Positions 1 to 6,937 of a stretch of 7,299 nucleotides of DNA are shown here, in pieces; the stretch's first letter is position 1, and each line of letters starts with the position of its first letter. Both the position numbers and the translations under genes were made by a program. The notes under the pieces are model-generated. The model did no database searches and was not told the origin of the DNA. It saw nothing but the letters and a program-made list of their open reading frames with translations. Location: NCBI GenBank assembly GCA_030741175.1, contig JASLVT010000062.1, positions 1-7,299 on the forward strand, written 5' to 3'. Origin of the DNA: Porticoccaceae bacterium (GTDB lineage Bacteria > Pseudomonadota > Gammaproteobacteria > Pseudomonadales > Porticoccaceae).

Positions 1-118
1 CCTAGGCGGTGGCGCAGATGCAGGCACCATGAACATCATCTATAACCTAGCCGATTTCTGGAACAAGATTGGCTTCGGTGTTGTTATTTGGTCAGCCGCA
101 GTAGCTGACTCAGAGTAA
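1..118 (+). CDS. Proteorhodopsin (light-driven ion pump), C-terminal fragment cut by the window edge
   Basis: Only the last 38 codons are present (first full codon at base 2, stop TAA 116-118). The fragment corresponds to helix G of a microbial rhodopsin. It contains IIYNLADFWNK followed by a hydrophobic stretch FGVVIW and a short cytoplasmic tail ending VADSE. This closely resembles the end of green-absorbing proteorhodopsin, whose helix G reads YNLADFVNK. By that alignment the lysine of 'NK' (codon 65-67) is the retinal Schiff-base lysine (K231 in GPR) and the Asp of 'LAD' matches D227. The protein would sit in the inner membrane and pump ions, probably protons, in light. The spectral-tuning and proton donor/acceptor residues lie upstream of the window, so colour and ion type cannot be judged. 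The six genes downstream make its chromophore. Confidence 0.93.
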   Translation, partial: LGGGADAGTMNIIYNLADFWNKIGFGVVIWSAAVADSE

Positions 119-134
119 GTTGTAAAACTAACTC

Positions 135-172
135 GAAAGATCGAGAGAGCCAGATTTCTGGCTCTCTCTTTC
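135..172 (+). terminator. Hairpin after the rhodopsin gene; probable attenuator or mRNA-stabilising 3' end
   Basis: A perfect 11-bp stem (143-153 GAGAGAGCCAG pairs with 158-168 CTGGCTCTCTC) has a 4-nt ATTT loop and lies 24 nt after the PR stop. The stem can extend by GAAA 135-138 with TTTC 169-172 across a 4-nt bulge. The following T-run is only three bases before C, so it is a poor full intrinsic terminator. I infer partial termination or protection of the PR mRNA 3' end, giving more opsin transcript than biosynthetic-gene transcript. Confidence 0.65.
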
Positions 173-197
173 AACAAACCACTAAGAATAAAAAAGA

Positions 198-216
198 GTA
201 ACCACTATCAGGTTAC
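198..216 (+). promoter_or_regulatory. Small inverted repeat just upstream of the crtE ribosome site
   Basis: GTAACC (198-203) and GGTTAC (211-216) are exact inverted copies around a 7-nt ACTATCA spacer, ending 4 nt before the GAGAGGGA Shine-Dalgarno (221-228) of crtE. It could be a weak RNA hairpin or a protein-binding site. Six-base arms are short enough to occur by chance. I found no convincing -35/-10 pair in the 119-235 spacer, so crtE is probably transcribed by read-through from the PR promoter. Confidence 0.25.
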
Positions 217-235
217 CAACGAGAGGGAAGCAATC

Positions 236-1195
236 ATGTCCCCAGAACAGTCAGCAAAATTTCAAATAACGAACTGCTTGGATGAACTTTTTCATCGTGA
301 GATGCCTCATCAAACGAGTAGTCTAGTCGCTGCAGCACGTTATCATTTTAGAAAGCCCGGAAAAAATTTCAGAGCGCAGCTCGCGCTAACCAGTGGCAAG
401 GCCCTCGGTTTAAATGAGCTTGATAATTTACATTGGGCAGCTGCTTGCGAGCTGCTGCACAACGCATCCCTAATACATGATGATATTAGTGATGCCAGCA
501 CCCACCGCCGCGGTCAGGAAAGTATAAATCAACATTTCGGCTCCGATATGGCACTTTGTCTCGGCGACTGGATGGTCGCGAAAGCCTTTGAATTGGCTGC
601 GCGTAATAGCCGTGTTGGTGGCACCCTAGTGGCACTCCTAGCTCATGCTATGCAAGAGACCTGCAGTGGTCAGGGTGCAGACTTGACACAACATCAATGT
701 GCCGAATTAGACGAGTGGGAGCGAATCGCCAAAGGTAAAACTGCGCCCTTGCTGATAGCACCCATTAAAGGAGCAGCAATCGCTGCGGGATTAACCCTTG
801 AGGGCATTAATCTAGAACGATTGGTTGGTCTGTGCGGACTGGCATATCAGGGTCGCAATGATATCAATGATATTATCCCGTCCAGCCATCGATCGAGTGA
901 TCTAGACGGACGCAAACCTAATCTAGTGGTGAGTCTTTTTGCACAACAGGACGATGGGCGTAAGGATTTTCTGCGCTGGTATGAGTCCGGCGACAACGAG
1001 AATTTAGTAACTTGGCAACGCCGGATTGCCACTAGCGATGTCATATTACACGCTAACCAATCAATCGATTACTGGCTGATTGAGGCAGAAAAATTAGTTC
1101 ATACATTACCTATTGAGCTTCAACCGGTGGTACAGGGACTAGTTAACTCCGTAAAACAAAAAACCGCAATCAAACATCAGGAACAGATCGCTTGA
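236..1195 (+). CDS. crtE: Geranylgeranyl diphosphate synthase (polyprenyl synthetase family)
   Basis: This cytosolic trans-prenyltransferase condenses IPP with allylic diphosphates to give C20 GGPP, the precursor of phytoene. Visible motifs are PGKNFR (41-46, IPP-binding), LLHNASLIHDDISD with first Asp-rich motif D82-D83-x-x-D86, R91-R92-G, G110-D111, K168-T169 and the late GRKPN (225-229). The residues 4 and 5 before the first motif are small (S78, A77) rather than aromatic, and the motif has no insertion; this suits a C20 rather than C15 product. Oddity: the second Asp-rich motif reads N208-D-I-N-D212, so its usual first Asp is Asn, and it is preceded by YQGR rather than the common FQxx hydrophobic pattern. 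Length (319 aa) is normal. ATG 236 has a good ribosome site, GAGAGGGA (221-228), 7 nt upstream. Its stop overlaps the crtI start. Confidence 0.93.
   Translation: MSPEQSAKFQITNCLDELFHREMPHQTSSLVAAARYHFRKPGKNFRAQLALTSGKALGLNELDNLHWAAACELLHNASLIHDDISDASTHRRGQESINQHFGSDMALCLGDWMVAKAFELAARNSRVGGTLVALLAHAMQETCSGQGADLTQHQCAELDEWERIAKGKTAPLLIAPIKGAAIAAGLTLEGINLERLVGLCGLAYQGRNDINDIIPSSHRSSDLDGRKPNLVVSLFAQQDDGRKDFLRWYESGDNENLVTWQRRIATSDVILHANQSIDYWLIEAEKLVHTLPIELQPVVQGLVNSVKQKTAIKHQEQIA
1179..1195 (+). promoter_or_regulatory. Ribosome site and TTG start of crtI, overlapping the crtE stop
   Basis: AGGA at 1179-1182 lies 9 nt before TTG 1192-1194, and the TTGA (1192-1195) joins the crtI start to the crtE stop TGA. 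The crtI frame is closed by an in-frame TAA at 1144. No ATG or GTG lies between that stop and the FAD-binding motif, so TTG is the only reasonable start. The arrangement suggests translational coupling with a deliberately weak start codon. Confidence 0.7.
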
Positions 1196-2691
1196 CCTCA
1201 CCAACAACGGGTGCCGATAAAAAGGCGGTAATAATCGGAGCAGGCTTTGCCGGTATTGCCACTGCATTGAGATTAAGAGCACTTGGCTATGAAGTCACAT
1301 TACTAGAGCGCCTCGGAAGTTTGGGAGGCAGAGCACAGGTTTTTCAGCGTGGCGGTTACAGGCATGATGCGGGTCCTACGGTAATAACCGCCCCTTTTCT
1401 TTTTGATGAATTATTTGAACTCTTTGATGAACGGTTAGAAGATTATTTGGACTTTGTACCCTTAGACCCGTTCTATCGCTTTCATTTTGCCGACGGGAGC
1501 CAATTTGATTATCGAGCCAGCATTGAAGACACTCTCACTGAAATTCGTCGCTTTAGTGCAGAAGATGCCGATGGCTATTTAAAACTATTGGACAAATCTA
1601 AAAACGTCTACGATATAGGTTTCAAAAAACTGGTTCACCGTCCATTTACTCGCGTCTGGGATATGGTCAAGCAGATACCCGCGTTACTGATGCTGAAATG
1701 CTATAAAACCGTCGCGCAAATGGTGAATAGTCATTTAAAGCATCCTCTTATTCGTCAAGCCTTTTCAATCCATCCATTACTAGTCGGTGGCAATCCATTT
1801 AAGACCACTGCTATTTACACATTGATTCATTACCTCGAACGTCGCTGGGGTGTTTTTTTCTGTATGGGTGGCACCGGCAAGTTGGTCGATGAATTGGGCG
1901 CACTGATGGCGAGACAAGGTATTCATATCCAACTAAATGCTGATGTCGATGAAATTATTGTGGAACAGAAAATCGCTCGAGGAATTCGACTGAGTGACAA
2001 AACAATTATCGATGCCGATATCGTGGTTTTTGGTGGTGATCCGGAAACTTGCTACCAACAGCTGTTACCGCAAGCTAAACCGCGCTTGCCAAGAATTAAA
2101 AAGCAATACAGCATGGGGTTGTATGTTTTATATTTTGGCACCAAAAAACTGTATCCCGATGTCGCCCACCACAGCATTTGGATGGGACCACGATTCAAAC
2201 AATTACTCTCAGAGATTTTTGACAGCAAGCAGATGAGTGAGGACTTTTCACTCTATCTTCACCGACCTACCGCTACTGACAAAAGCTTCGCCCCTGACGG
2301 GTGCGAATCATTTTATGTACTCTGTCCAGTACCTAATCTACAAGGTGATATAAACTGGGATATTGAAGCACAAAAACTACGTGACAGGATTATTGATGCG
2401 CTCGAAGAAACAATATTACCGCAGCTCTCATCAGTCATTGAAGAAGTGTTTTGGATGACACCGGAAGACTTTGCCAACGACTATCGCTCAATGCATGGCG
2501 CTGGCTTCTCTATCGAACCAAGACTAACTCAGTCGGCATGGTTTCGTTTCCATAATCGCGATAATGCAGTCAATAATTTGTACTTTGTCGGTGCAGGCAC
2601 CCATCCCGGCGCCGGTTTACCCGGAGTGGTTAGCTCAGCCAAAGTAGTGGAAGAGCTACTCACTGGCGTCGAGGTAGGTTCAGGCGGCTAG
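1192..2691 (+). CDS. crtI: Phytoene desaturase, lycopene-forming (CrtI type)
   Basis: This FAD-dependent, membrane-associated enzyme carries out the stepwise desaturation of phytoene to lycopene. The N-terminus has a dinucleotide-binding fold: VIIGAGFAGIATALRLRALG (GxGxxG at G16-G18-G21) ending in acidic E39, then GGRA (45-48) and the AGPTVI segment (60-65). The C-terminus carries the bacterial-type phytoene dehydrogenase signature, NNLYFVGAGTHPGAGLPGVV (about 461-480), which completes the FAD site. Length 499 aa is typical for the family. The start is TTG 1192, since no other start codon precedes the FAD motif. It overlaps crtE by 4 nt and is followed by crtB after 4 nt. No cell-surface signal is seen. 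Whether it does four steps (lycopene) or fewer cannot be read from sequence; the presence of CrtY downstream implies lycopene. Confidence 0.96.
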   Translation: MTSPTTGADKKAVIIGAGFAGIATALRLRALGYEVTLLERLGSLGGRAQVFQRGGYRHDAGPTVITAPFLFDELFELFDERLEDYLDFVPLDPFYRFHFADGSQFDYRASIEDTLTEIRRFSAEDADGYLKLLDKSKNVYDIGFKKLVHRPFTRVWDMVKQIPALLMLKCYKTVAQMVNSHLKHPLIRQAFSIHPLLVGGNPFKTTAIYTLIHYLERRWGVFFCMGGTGKLVDELGALMARQGIHIQLNADVDEIIVEQKIARGIRLSDKTIIDADIVVFGGDPETCYQQLLPQAKPRLPRIKKQYSMGLYVLYFGTKKLYPDVAHHSIWMGPRFKQLLSEIFDSKQMSEDFSLYLHRPTATDKSFAPDGCESFYVLCPVPNLQGDINWDIEAQKLRDRIIDALEETILPQLSSVIEEVFWMTPEDFANDYRSMHGAGFSIEPRLTQSAWFRFHNRDNAVNNLYFVGAGTHPGAGLPGVVSSAKVVEELLTGVEVGSGG

Positions 2692-2695
2692 TGTT

Positions 2696-3613
2696 ATGAA
2701 CCAAGCGCTACCAGACTCGTTGATGCAGTCACCATCACCAAAGACAGTTCTGGCGCGCCATGGCAAGACATTTTATTGGGCTAGCCTGTTTCTGGGAAGC
2801 CATTTGGCCGACCGCGCCGCCCGACTCTATCAATTCTGCCGTTATGTTGATGATCTTGCCGATGGTGATCTGCCTAATCGAGCGGAGTCGCTTGAAAATA
2901 TCAGAGCGCGCCTTGAGGGTGGTAATCAACCAGCTGAGCCTGAGGTAGAAGCCTTTATTCGATTAGCTAATGATTGTGATATCCCACTAATTGCTGCGCG
3001 AGAACTACTTGACGGTATGCTCGCAGATCAACAACCCACCGCGATTGAGGATACTGCAGAATTGCTCCGCTACTGCCATGCAGTGGCTGGTACCGTGGGA
3101 CTCATGATGTGTCGTGTTCTCAACTGTGAACAGCAGCGTGCAGATAGCTTTGCTATCGACTTGGGTATTGCCATGCAACTGACCAATATCGCCAGGGATG
3201 TGTTGGAAGACGCGCAAATGGGGCGTCGCTATTTACCAGCCTGCTGGGTCGACTTGCCGGCCGCAACCATCGCCGAAGCGCATACAACCAGTCATAAAGT
3301 CGTCTCTGACGCAATCGAGAAATTACTGGACCTGTCTGAAGATTATTATCGTAGCGCCTTGCTAGGCATACAGCTTCTGCCGTTTCGCGCACGATTTGCA
3401 ATCACCATCGCCCTGCGGGTCTATCGTCAGATTGGTTGCCGATTAAGACGACGCGACCTCCAATGGTGGCGAGGCCGAGTGTATGTCAACACAGCGGAAA
3501 AAGGATTACTCAGCATCCGCAGTTTGATAGACCTAAGACCAAAAACAGTACCAGCGCATCGCCAAGATTTGCATCATCATCTCAAAGGACTAGCCGGTGT
3601 CTGCTCTGAATAA
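2696..3613 (+). CDS. crtB: Phytoene synthase (squalene/phytoene synthase family)
   Basis: This enzyme joins two GGPP head to head to make 15-cis-phytoene, the first committed carotenoid step. Both Asp-rich Mg-diphosphate motifs are present: CRYVDDLAD (D52-x-x-x-D56) and QLTNIARDVLEDAQMGRRYLP (R167-D168-x-x-x-D172, GRRYLP 176-181), which are family signatures. The YxxCR element preceding the first motif is also intact (YQFCR 45-49). Length 305 aa is normal. ATG 2696 begins 4 nt after the crtI stop; its ribosome site is weak (only AGGCGG around 2682-2687), so translation may depend on ribosomes leaving crtI. A second Met at 2723 (residue 10) is possible but has no better ribosome site. The 3' end overlaps crtY by 17 nt. 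Confidence 0.95.
   Translation: MNQALPDSLMQSPSPKTVLARHGKTFYWASLFLGSHLADRAARLYQFCRYVDDLADGDLPNRAESLENIRARLEGGNQPAEPEVEAFIRLANDCDIPLIAARELLDGMLADQQPTAIEDTAELLRYCHAVAGTVGLMMCRVLNCEQQRADSFAIDLGIAMQLTNIARDVLEDAQMGRRYLPACWVDLPAATIAEAHTTSHKVVSDAIEKLLDLSEDYYRSALLGIQLLPFRARFAITIALRVYRQIGCRLRRRDLQWWRGRVYVNTAEKGLLSIRSLIDLRPKTVPAHRQDLHHHLKGLAGVCSE
3584..3599 (+). promoter_or_regulatory. Ribosome site and GTG start of crtY inside the crtB 3' end
   Basis: AAAGGA at 3584-3589 is a strong Shine-Dalgarno placed 7 nt before GTG 3597-3599, inside the last codons of crtB. The next residues lead in about 13 codons to the FAD-binding motif of CrtY, so this start fixes a normal-length protein and a 17-nt gene overlap. 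Confidence 0.75.
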
Positions 3614-4715
3614 AAACTCAAAAGCAGCCACTGCACTTGATATCGCTATTATCGGTGGCGGTAGTGCCGGTATCAGTCTCGCCACTGGTCTAGCCAACCT
3701 CAGGGCGGCAGTGGTGGAACCAAAAATTCCCGAGGAACGTGACTGTAGTTGGGCATTATGGGCTGATCAGGATCAACTACAGAAACTAGCAGGATCAATC
3801 AAAGGGAGCTGGAAACAATGGCGTTTAGTCGATCACAATCAGGAAATAATCCATTGTAGCGAAGATTATCAGTATGCCAGCCTGAGTTCAGCGGCTTATA
3901 TCACTGCATGTGAGCAAAACTTAGCCAAGGGTGTCGAACTTATTCGCGCCGCAGCTGAAGATATAGTCGCCATTGGAAATGGTGGCTGTTTTTCTGCTGC
4001 TGGTAAGCACTATCGAGCAACACAGCTCTATGATAGTCGGCCACCAGCGCTGACTGAAAACAGTTTGCGACAGCATTTCGTGGGCTGGGATATCCGTACC
4101 AAAACATCGATCGCCAACCCAGATACAGTCACGTTGATGGACTTTCGTGTTGATCAATCTAGAGGGCTACATTTTATTTATGCCCTGCCGTTTTCCGACC
4201 GCAGACTATTAATTGAATCGACGATGATCTCTACCAAGCTCGAGGATAGGGACTGGTACCGGCAAGCAATCAAGCACTGGTTACATCAGAATAATATCGA
4301 GATAGATCAAACACTGGGCGAGGAGGCCGGTGTTATTCCCATGCAAAGTCTGCCGCCATTAAATAATGATATTGCTACCATTGGCACTGCCAGTGGCGCA
4401 GTGCGATTATCGTCTGGCTACGCGTTTAGTACCATCCAACAACAAACCTCATTATTGGCCGAAAGAATACGTGCGGGTCAATATGAGGTTCCCTCCCCCA
4501 TGTCTAAACAGCTTATGCGCATGGATAAGCTATTTAATCGCGTCTTAGTTGCAGAACCGCAGCTAGGCGTAGCAATGATGATGGGCACCGCCAAGGCATT
4601 GAGTGCCAATGGATTTGCCCGCTTTATGCTCGGCTCTGCCAACTTATCAGACTGGGCTAGGGTGATTATGGCAATGCCCAAAATACCTTTTCTCAAACAG
4701 TTGTTCACCTCATGA
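3597..4715 (+). CDS. crtY: Lycopene beta-cyclase (CrtY type)
   Basis: This FAD-dependent, non-redox cyclase closes both ends of lycopene to give beta-carotene. Evidence: N-terminal dinucleotide fold LDIAIIGGGSAGISLATGL (GxGxxG at G20-G22-G25) with E41; SWALW (51-55), matching the conserved W-rich segment; YDSRPP (145-150); QHFVGW (159-164); MDFRV (181-185); LLIESTM with E207, the position of the catalytic FLEET-type Glu; EEAGVIPM (242-249); and GTASGAVRLSSGYAF (263-277) before the C-terminal RFML segment. Length 372 aa is typical. The start is GTG 3597, supported by a strong ribosome site; the stop overlaps the blh ATG as ATGA. The order crtB-crtY-blh places it directly before the enzyme that uses its product. 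Confidence 0.94.
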   Translation: MSALNKNSKAATALDIAIIGGGSAGISLATGLANLRAAVVEPKIPEERDCSWALWADQDQLQKLAGSIKGSWKQWRLVDHNQEIIHCSEDYQYASLSSAAYITACEQNLAKGVELIRAAAEDIVAIGNGGCFSAAGKHYRATQLYDSRPPALTENSLRQHFVGWDIRTKTSIANPDTVTLMDFRVDQSRGLHFIYALPFSDRRLLIESTMISTKLEDRDWYRQAIKHWLHQNNIEIDQTLGEEAGVIPMQSLPPLNNDIATIGTASGAVRLSSGYAFSTIQQQTSLLAERIRAGQYEVPSPMSKQLMRMDKLFNRVLVAEPQLGVAMMMGTAKALSANGFARFMLGSANLSDWARVIMAMPKIPFLKQLFTS

Positions 4716-5515
4716 CTAGTTGGGATATATTAGCTATTGTTGCAATACTGCTAGTGGGGGTTCCCCATGGCGGCTTCGATGGTGCCATCGCACGCCATAT
4801 AGGCTGGCCCAAAGGCGTTATCCCCTGGTTGGGCTTTCACCTCGCCTATATCGCATTGGCCATCTTGGTATTAGTTCTCTGGTGGTTGCTACCTCTGCCT
4901 AGTCTAGTCATATTTTTGGGCTTGTCTGCACTACACTTTGGCGCCAGCGATATCGCTGATATAGGCACTGACTGGTTACCTTGGCTAGCTCATGGTGGTT
5001 TAGTCTGTTTGGCTATTCCCAATTTCCAACCGGCTTTGGTTGCTCCTATTTTCGCCATTTTAATCGGCTCAGAAAACTCGGTAATTCTTCTTAACGGAAT
5101 ATCAGCGCTTTTCGCACCCTGGCTTATCAGTGTTTTGGCCTACTGTGTTTATGCTTACTTTCAATCACAATATCGCCTATCCGCAGCGACTCTATTGCTG
5201 TTTATCGGCTTGACCTACCTATTGCCGCCACTGATTAGCTTTTCATTGTACTTTTGCCTGTGGCATAGTCGTGGCCATGTGATGCGACTATGGCGGTCTT
5301 TAAACTATGCAGATCGCCGACACACAGCCCGTGAAGCAATCTTTTACACTCTTATTGCTTGGGCCAGCCTGGCTATTATCTATTATTTTTTGCAGGGTAA
5401 TGCCGTCCAGTCACTGACAAAACTGACCTTTATCGGCCTAGCAGCTCTGACCTTACCGCATATGTTGCTGGTTGATTACGCTAGCCGAACCATGCACAGG
5501 GGGGCGACGTTATGA
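4712..5515 (+). CDS. blh: Beta-carotene 15,15'-dioxygenase, Brp/Blh family
   Basis: This integral inner-membrane, iron-dependent enzyme cleaves beta-carotene centrally into two all-trans retinal molecules for the opsin. The 267-residue protein is strongly hydrophobic, with about seven or eight membrane segments. The family motifs are visible: GVPHGGFDGAIA (H19), LSALHFGASDI (H75), CLWHSRGHV (H185 and H189) and LPHMLLVD (H250). H19, H75, H185 and H189 fall at nearly the spacing of the four iron-ligand histidines described for the marine 66A03 Blh (H21, H78, H188, H192, from memory), so the metal site looks intact. The ATG overlaps the crtY stop (ATGA) with no strong ribosome site, implying translational coupling. 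It again overlaps idi by ATGA. Somewhat short, but nothing essential appears missing. Confidence 0.95.
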   Translation: MTSWDILAIVAILLVGVPHGGFDGAIARHIGWPKGVIPWLGFHLAYIALAILVLVLWWLLPLPSLVIFLGLSALHFGASDIADIGTDWLPWLAHGGLVCLAIPNFQPALVAPIFAILIGSENSVILLNGISALFAPWLISVLAYCVYAYFQSQYRLSAATLLLFIGLTYLLPPLISFSLYFCLWHSRGHVMRLWRSLNYADRRHTAREAIFYTLIAWASLAIIYYFLQGNAVQSLTKLTFIGLAALTLPHMLLVDYASRTMHRGATL

Positions 5516-6519
5516 CCGATATCAGTAGCCGCAAAGCTGATCATATCGAGCTTGCACTGCAATCTGAGCATCAGTCGCAACAAGGCGCGGGTTTCGATCA
5601 TGTGCGCTTCGAGCCCAATCCACTGCCGCAGATGGCTCTAGATGATATTGATCTAAGTAGCGATTTTTTGGGTAGTAAGATTTCATCGCCCTTTTTAATT
5701 GGTGCAATGACGGGGGGCTGTGAAAATGGCGAACTAATTAATCGCCATCTGGCGCAGGCGGCGCAGGCCTGCAATATTCCGATGGCTCTCGGCTCTCAGC
5801 GTGCCGCAATTGAATTGGGCCTACCGCAAAAACTTCGCAGTTGGGCTCCCCAGGCAATCTTACTGGGCAATATTGGCGCCACCCAGTTGCAAACACAGGG
5901 CATGGATCTGGCACAGCGCGCCATCGATTCGATTGAAGCCAACGCACTGGTCATTCATCTCAACCCTCTACAGGAATTAATACAGCCCAATGGGGATCGC
6001 GATTGGAGGCTTGTATTAGAAGCTATTCAAAACTGCGCGAGTACATTATCGGTGCCGGTAATTGTCAAAGAAGTGGGTGCCGGTATAGGACCAGCCAGTG
6101 CTAAACGACTGGTTGATGCCGGTGTTCAGTGGATTGAAGTCGCCGGCCGCGGCGGTACTAACTGGGCCAGCATTGAATTAGCGCGCAACAATTCGACTCG
6201 CGAATGCGAAATAGCAGCCCCCTTTCTCGATTGGGGCATGGACACCGCAGAGTTACTACCGGCAGTGCATGCAGCCTGCCCACAATTAATGCTTATTGGC
6301 GCCGGCGGACTGCGTCATGGACTTGATATTGCCCGCTGTATTCGTCTCGGCGCCCATATCACCGCACTAGCCCAACCCTTTCTGAAACCCGCCCTAGAGT
6401 CAACTGATGCCGTGATCGATAAGATTGCGATACTGCAGGAACAACTGCGGTGGTCGATGTTTCTAACTGGCAGTCAAAATCTGATACAACTCAAAGTGGC
6501 GCCTCTACAGACAGAGTAA
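5512..6519 (+). CDS. idi: Isopentenyl-diphosphate delta-isomerase, type 2 (FMN-dependent)
   Basis: This enzyme interconverts IPP and DMAPP, balancing the C5 supply to CrtE; the type 2 enzyme is a cytosolic TIM-barrel using reduced FMN and Mg. Motifs: RKADHIELAL (7-16) at the N-terminus, GAMTGG (64-69), MALGSQRAA (91-99), HLNPLQE with Q154-E155 (the family's catalytic Gln and Mg-binding Glu), VKEVGAGIG (185-193) and the phosphate/FMN loop GAGGLRHG (263-270). Length 335 aa is normal. It is unrelated to the type 1 Nudix isomerase of E. coli. ATG 5512 overlaps the blh stop and has a strong G-rich ribosome site (AGGGGGG, 5498-5504) 7 nt upstream. It is the last gene of the packed cluster; a 177-bp spacer follows. 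Confidence 0.95.
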   Translation: MTDISSRKADHIELALQSEHQSQQGAGFDHVRFEPNPLPQMALDDIDLSSDFLGSKISSPFLIGAMTGGCENGELINRHLAQAAQACNIPMALGSQRAAIELGLPQKLRSWAPQAILLGNIGATQLQTQGMDLAQRAIDSIEANALVIHLNPLQELIQPNGDRDWRLVLEAIQNCASTLSVPVIVKEVGAGIGPASAKRLVDAGVQWIEVAGRGGTNWASIELARNNSTRECEIAAPFLDWGMDTAELLPAVHAACPQLMLIGAGGLRHGLDIARCIRLGAHITALAQPFLKPALESTDAVIDKIAILQEQLRWSMFLTGSQNLIQLKVAPLQTE

Positions 6520-6696
6520 AGTGCATTTAGAGCCATTTCAGTAGTTGCACTTCGACACAAAACACGCTACGGTTCAGGCTTCAGAGGATTTTTAACCATT
6601 CTTTGAAGTAGTTAAATAAAGGCGTAATCTGTTTTCCATCGTTGTGGTCAACAAGAATACGTGATTACTAATTATAAAAAATATAAGGGTTTTAAA
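6520..6696 (+). other. AT-rich spacer between the retinal operon and the small-protein pair
   Basis: No coding region is supported here. A 5-bp inverted repeat, GTGCA (6521-6525) with TGCAC (6546-6550), encloses 20 nt, but no T-run follows it, so no clear intrinsic terminator for the operon is visible. CTTCA (6579-6583) can pair with TGAAG (6604-6608), also weakly. The spacer becomes strongly AT-rich from about 6664 to 6720 and ends in the ribosome site of the first small gene. Confidence 0.6.
6603..6630 (+). promoter_or_regulatory. Weak candidate promoter for the small-protein pair
   Basis: TTGAAG (6603-6608) and TAATCT (6625-6630) are separated by 16 nt and match the sigma-70 consensus only partly (four and three of six bases). 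It would give a leader of roughly 60 nt before ATG 6697. This is a guess from position and partial match; the pair could equally be read from the upstream operon. Confidence 0.2.
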
Positions 6697-6702
6697 ATGA
6701 AT
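6685..6702 (+). promoter_or_regulatory. Ribosome site fixing the start of the first small gene
   Basis: AAGGG (6685-6689) sits 7 nt before ATG 6697. The frame is open further upstream to GTG 6661, but that codon has no ribosome site and the extra 12 residues are polar AT-rich noise, so ATG 6697 is chosen. The stretch AGGGTTTTAAAATGAAT (6686-6702) recurs with one change at 6984-7000. Confidence 0.7.
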
Positions 6703-6912
6703 GCATTAAATAATCTTAAAGACGTTGTTGGTTCACTAACCGCACTGGCCATTGCTCTGATCGCTTTTGGTGTTGCTGCGGGCATCGTTTTTGGTGATGT
6801 TCCATTTGTAGGCGGAGTCCTAGATAATCTTCTAAGCTTTGTTAGCGTTCTTGGTGACAACGGTCTAGTAGGCTTGCTTGTTGCTGGATGGTTAATGAGT
6901 AGAGCTGAATAA
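6697..6912 (+). CDS. Small hydrophobic membrane protein of unknown function, paralogue 1 (71 aa)
   Basis: I do not recognise this family. The protein has a short polar N-terminus (to about residue 11), a long apolar helix (about 12-33, rich in Ala/Ile/Val), a central segment FGDVPFVGGVLDN (32-44), an amphipathic stretch to VLGDNGL (51-57), and a second apolar helix (57-67) ending in a short charged tail SRAE. There is no lipobox, cleavable signal or cysteine. Its central and C-terminal parts match the next gene: F-G, VPF-x-GG-x-L-x-N, then VLG-xx-GL at equal spacing. Codons are dominated by GTT, GGT, GCT and CTT, which may indicate high expression. It lies 177 bp after idi and is followed by a strong hairpin terminator. 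A two-helix inner-membrane protein is the safest description; a holin, bacteriocin-like peptide or membrane-virus coat protein are untested alternatives. Confidence 0.75.
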   Translation: MNALNNLKDVVGSLTALAIALIAFGVAAGIVFGDVPFVGGVLDNLLSFVSVLGDNGLVGLLVAGWLMSRAE

Positions 6913-6937
6913 TTAGTAGTATCTATTTAGCTATTAC

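Noticed and set aside
1994..2236. Second + frame within crtI (80 aa)
   Set aside because: Overlaps the middle of an intact desaturase; composition is that of an out-of-frame reading.
3005..3401. Minus-strand open frames opposite crtB
   Set aside because: They lie entirely within a gene with clear family motifs, show no recognisable protein pattern, and have no supporting context; treated as shadows.
4712..5515. Frameshift or truncation in blh because it is somewhat short (267 aa)
   Set aside because: All conserved histidine motifs are present in order at expected spacing and the ends join neighbours through ATGA overlaps, so it looks intact.
6521..6550. GTGCA/TGCAC inverted repeat as the operon terminator
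   Set aside because: Only a 5-bp stem with a 20-nt loop and no T-run after it.
6642..6670. TTGTGG - 17 nt - TTACTA as a promoter for the small genes
   Set aside because: The -10 element matches the consensus poorly and the transcript would begin almost at the ribosome site; the AT-richness alone is not evidence.
6661..6696. GTG 6661 as start of the first small protein (83 aa form)
   Set aside because: No ribosome site precedes it, the extra residues are encoded by AT-rich leader, and ATG 6697 has a well-spaced AAGGG. The start pattern also matches that of the paralogue.
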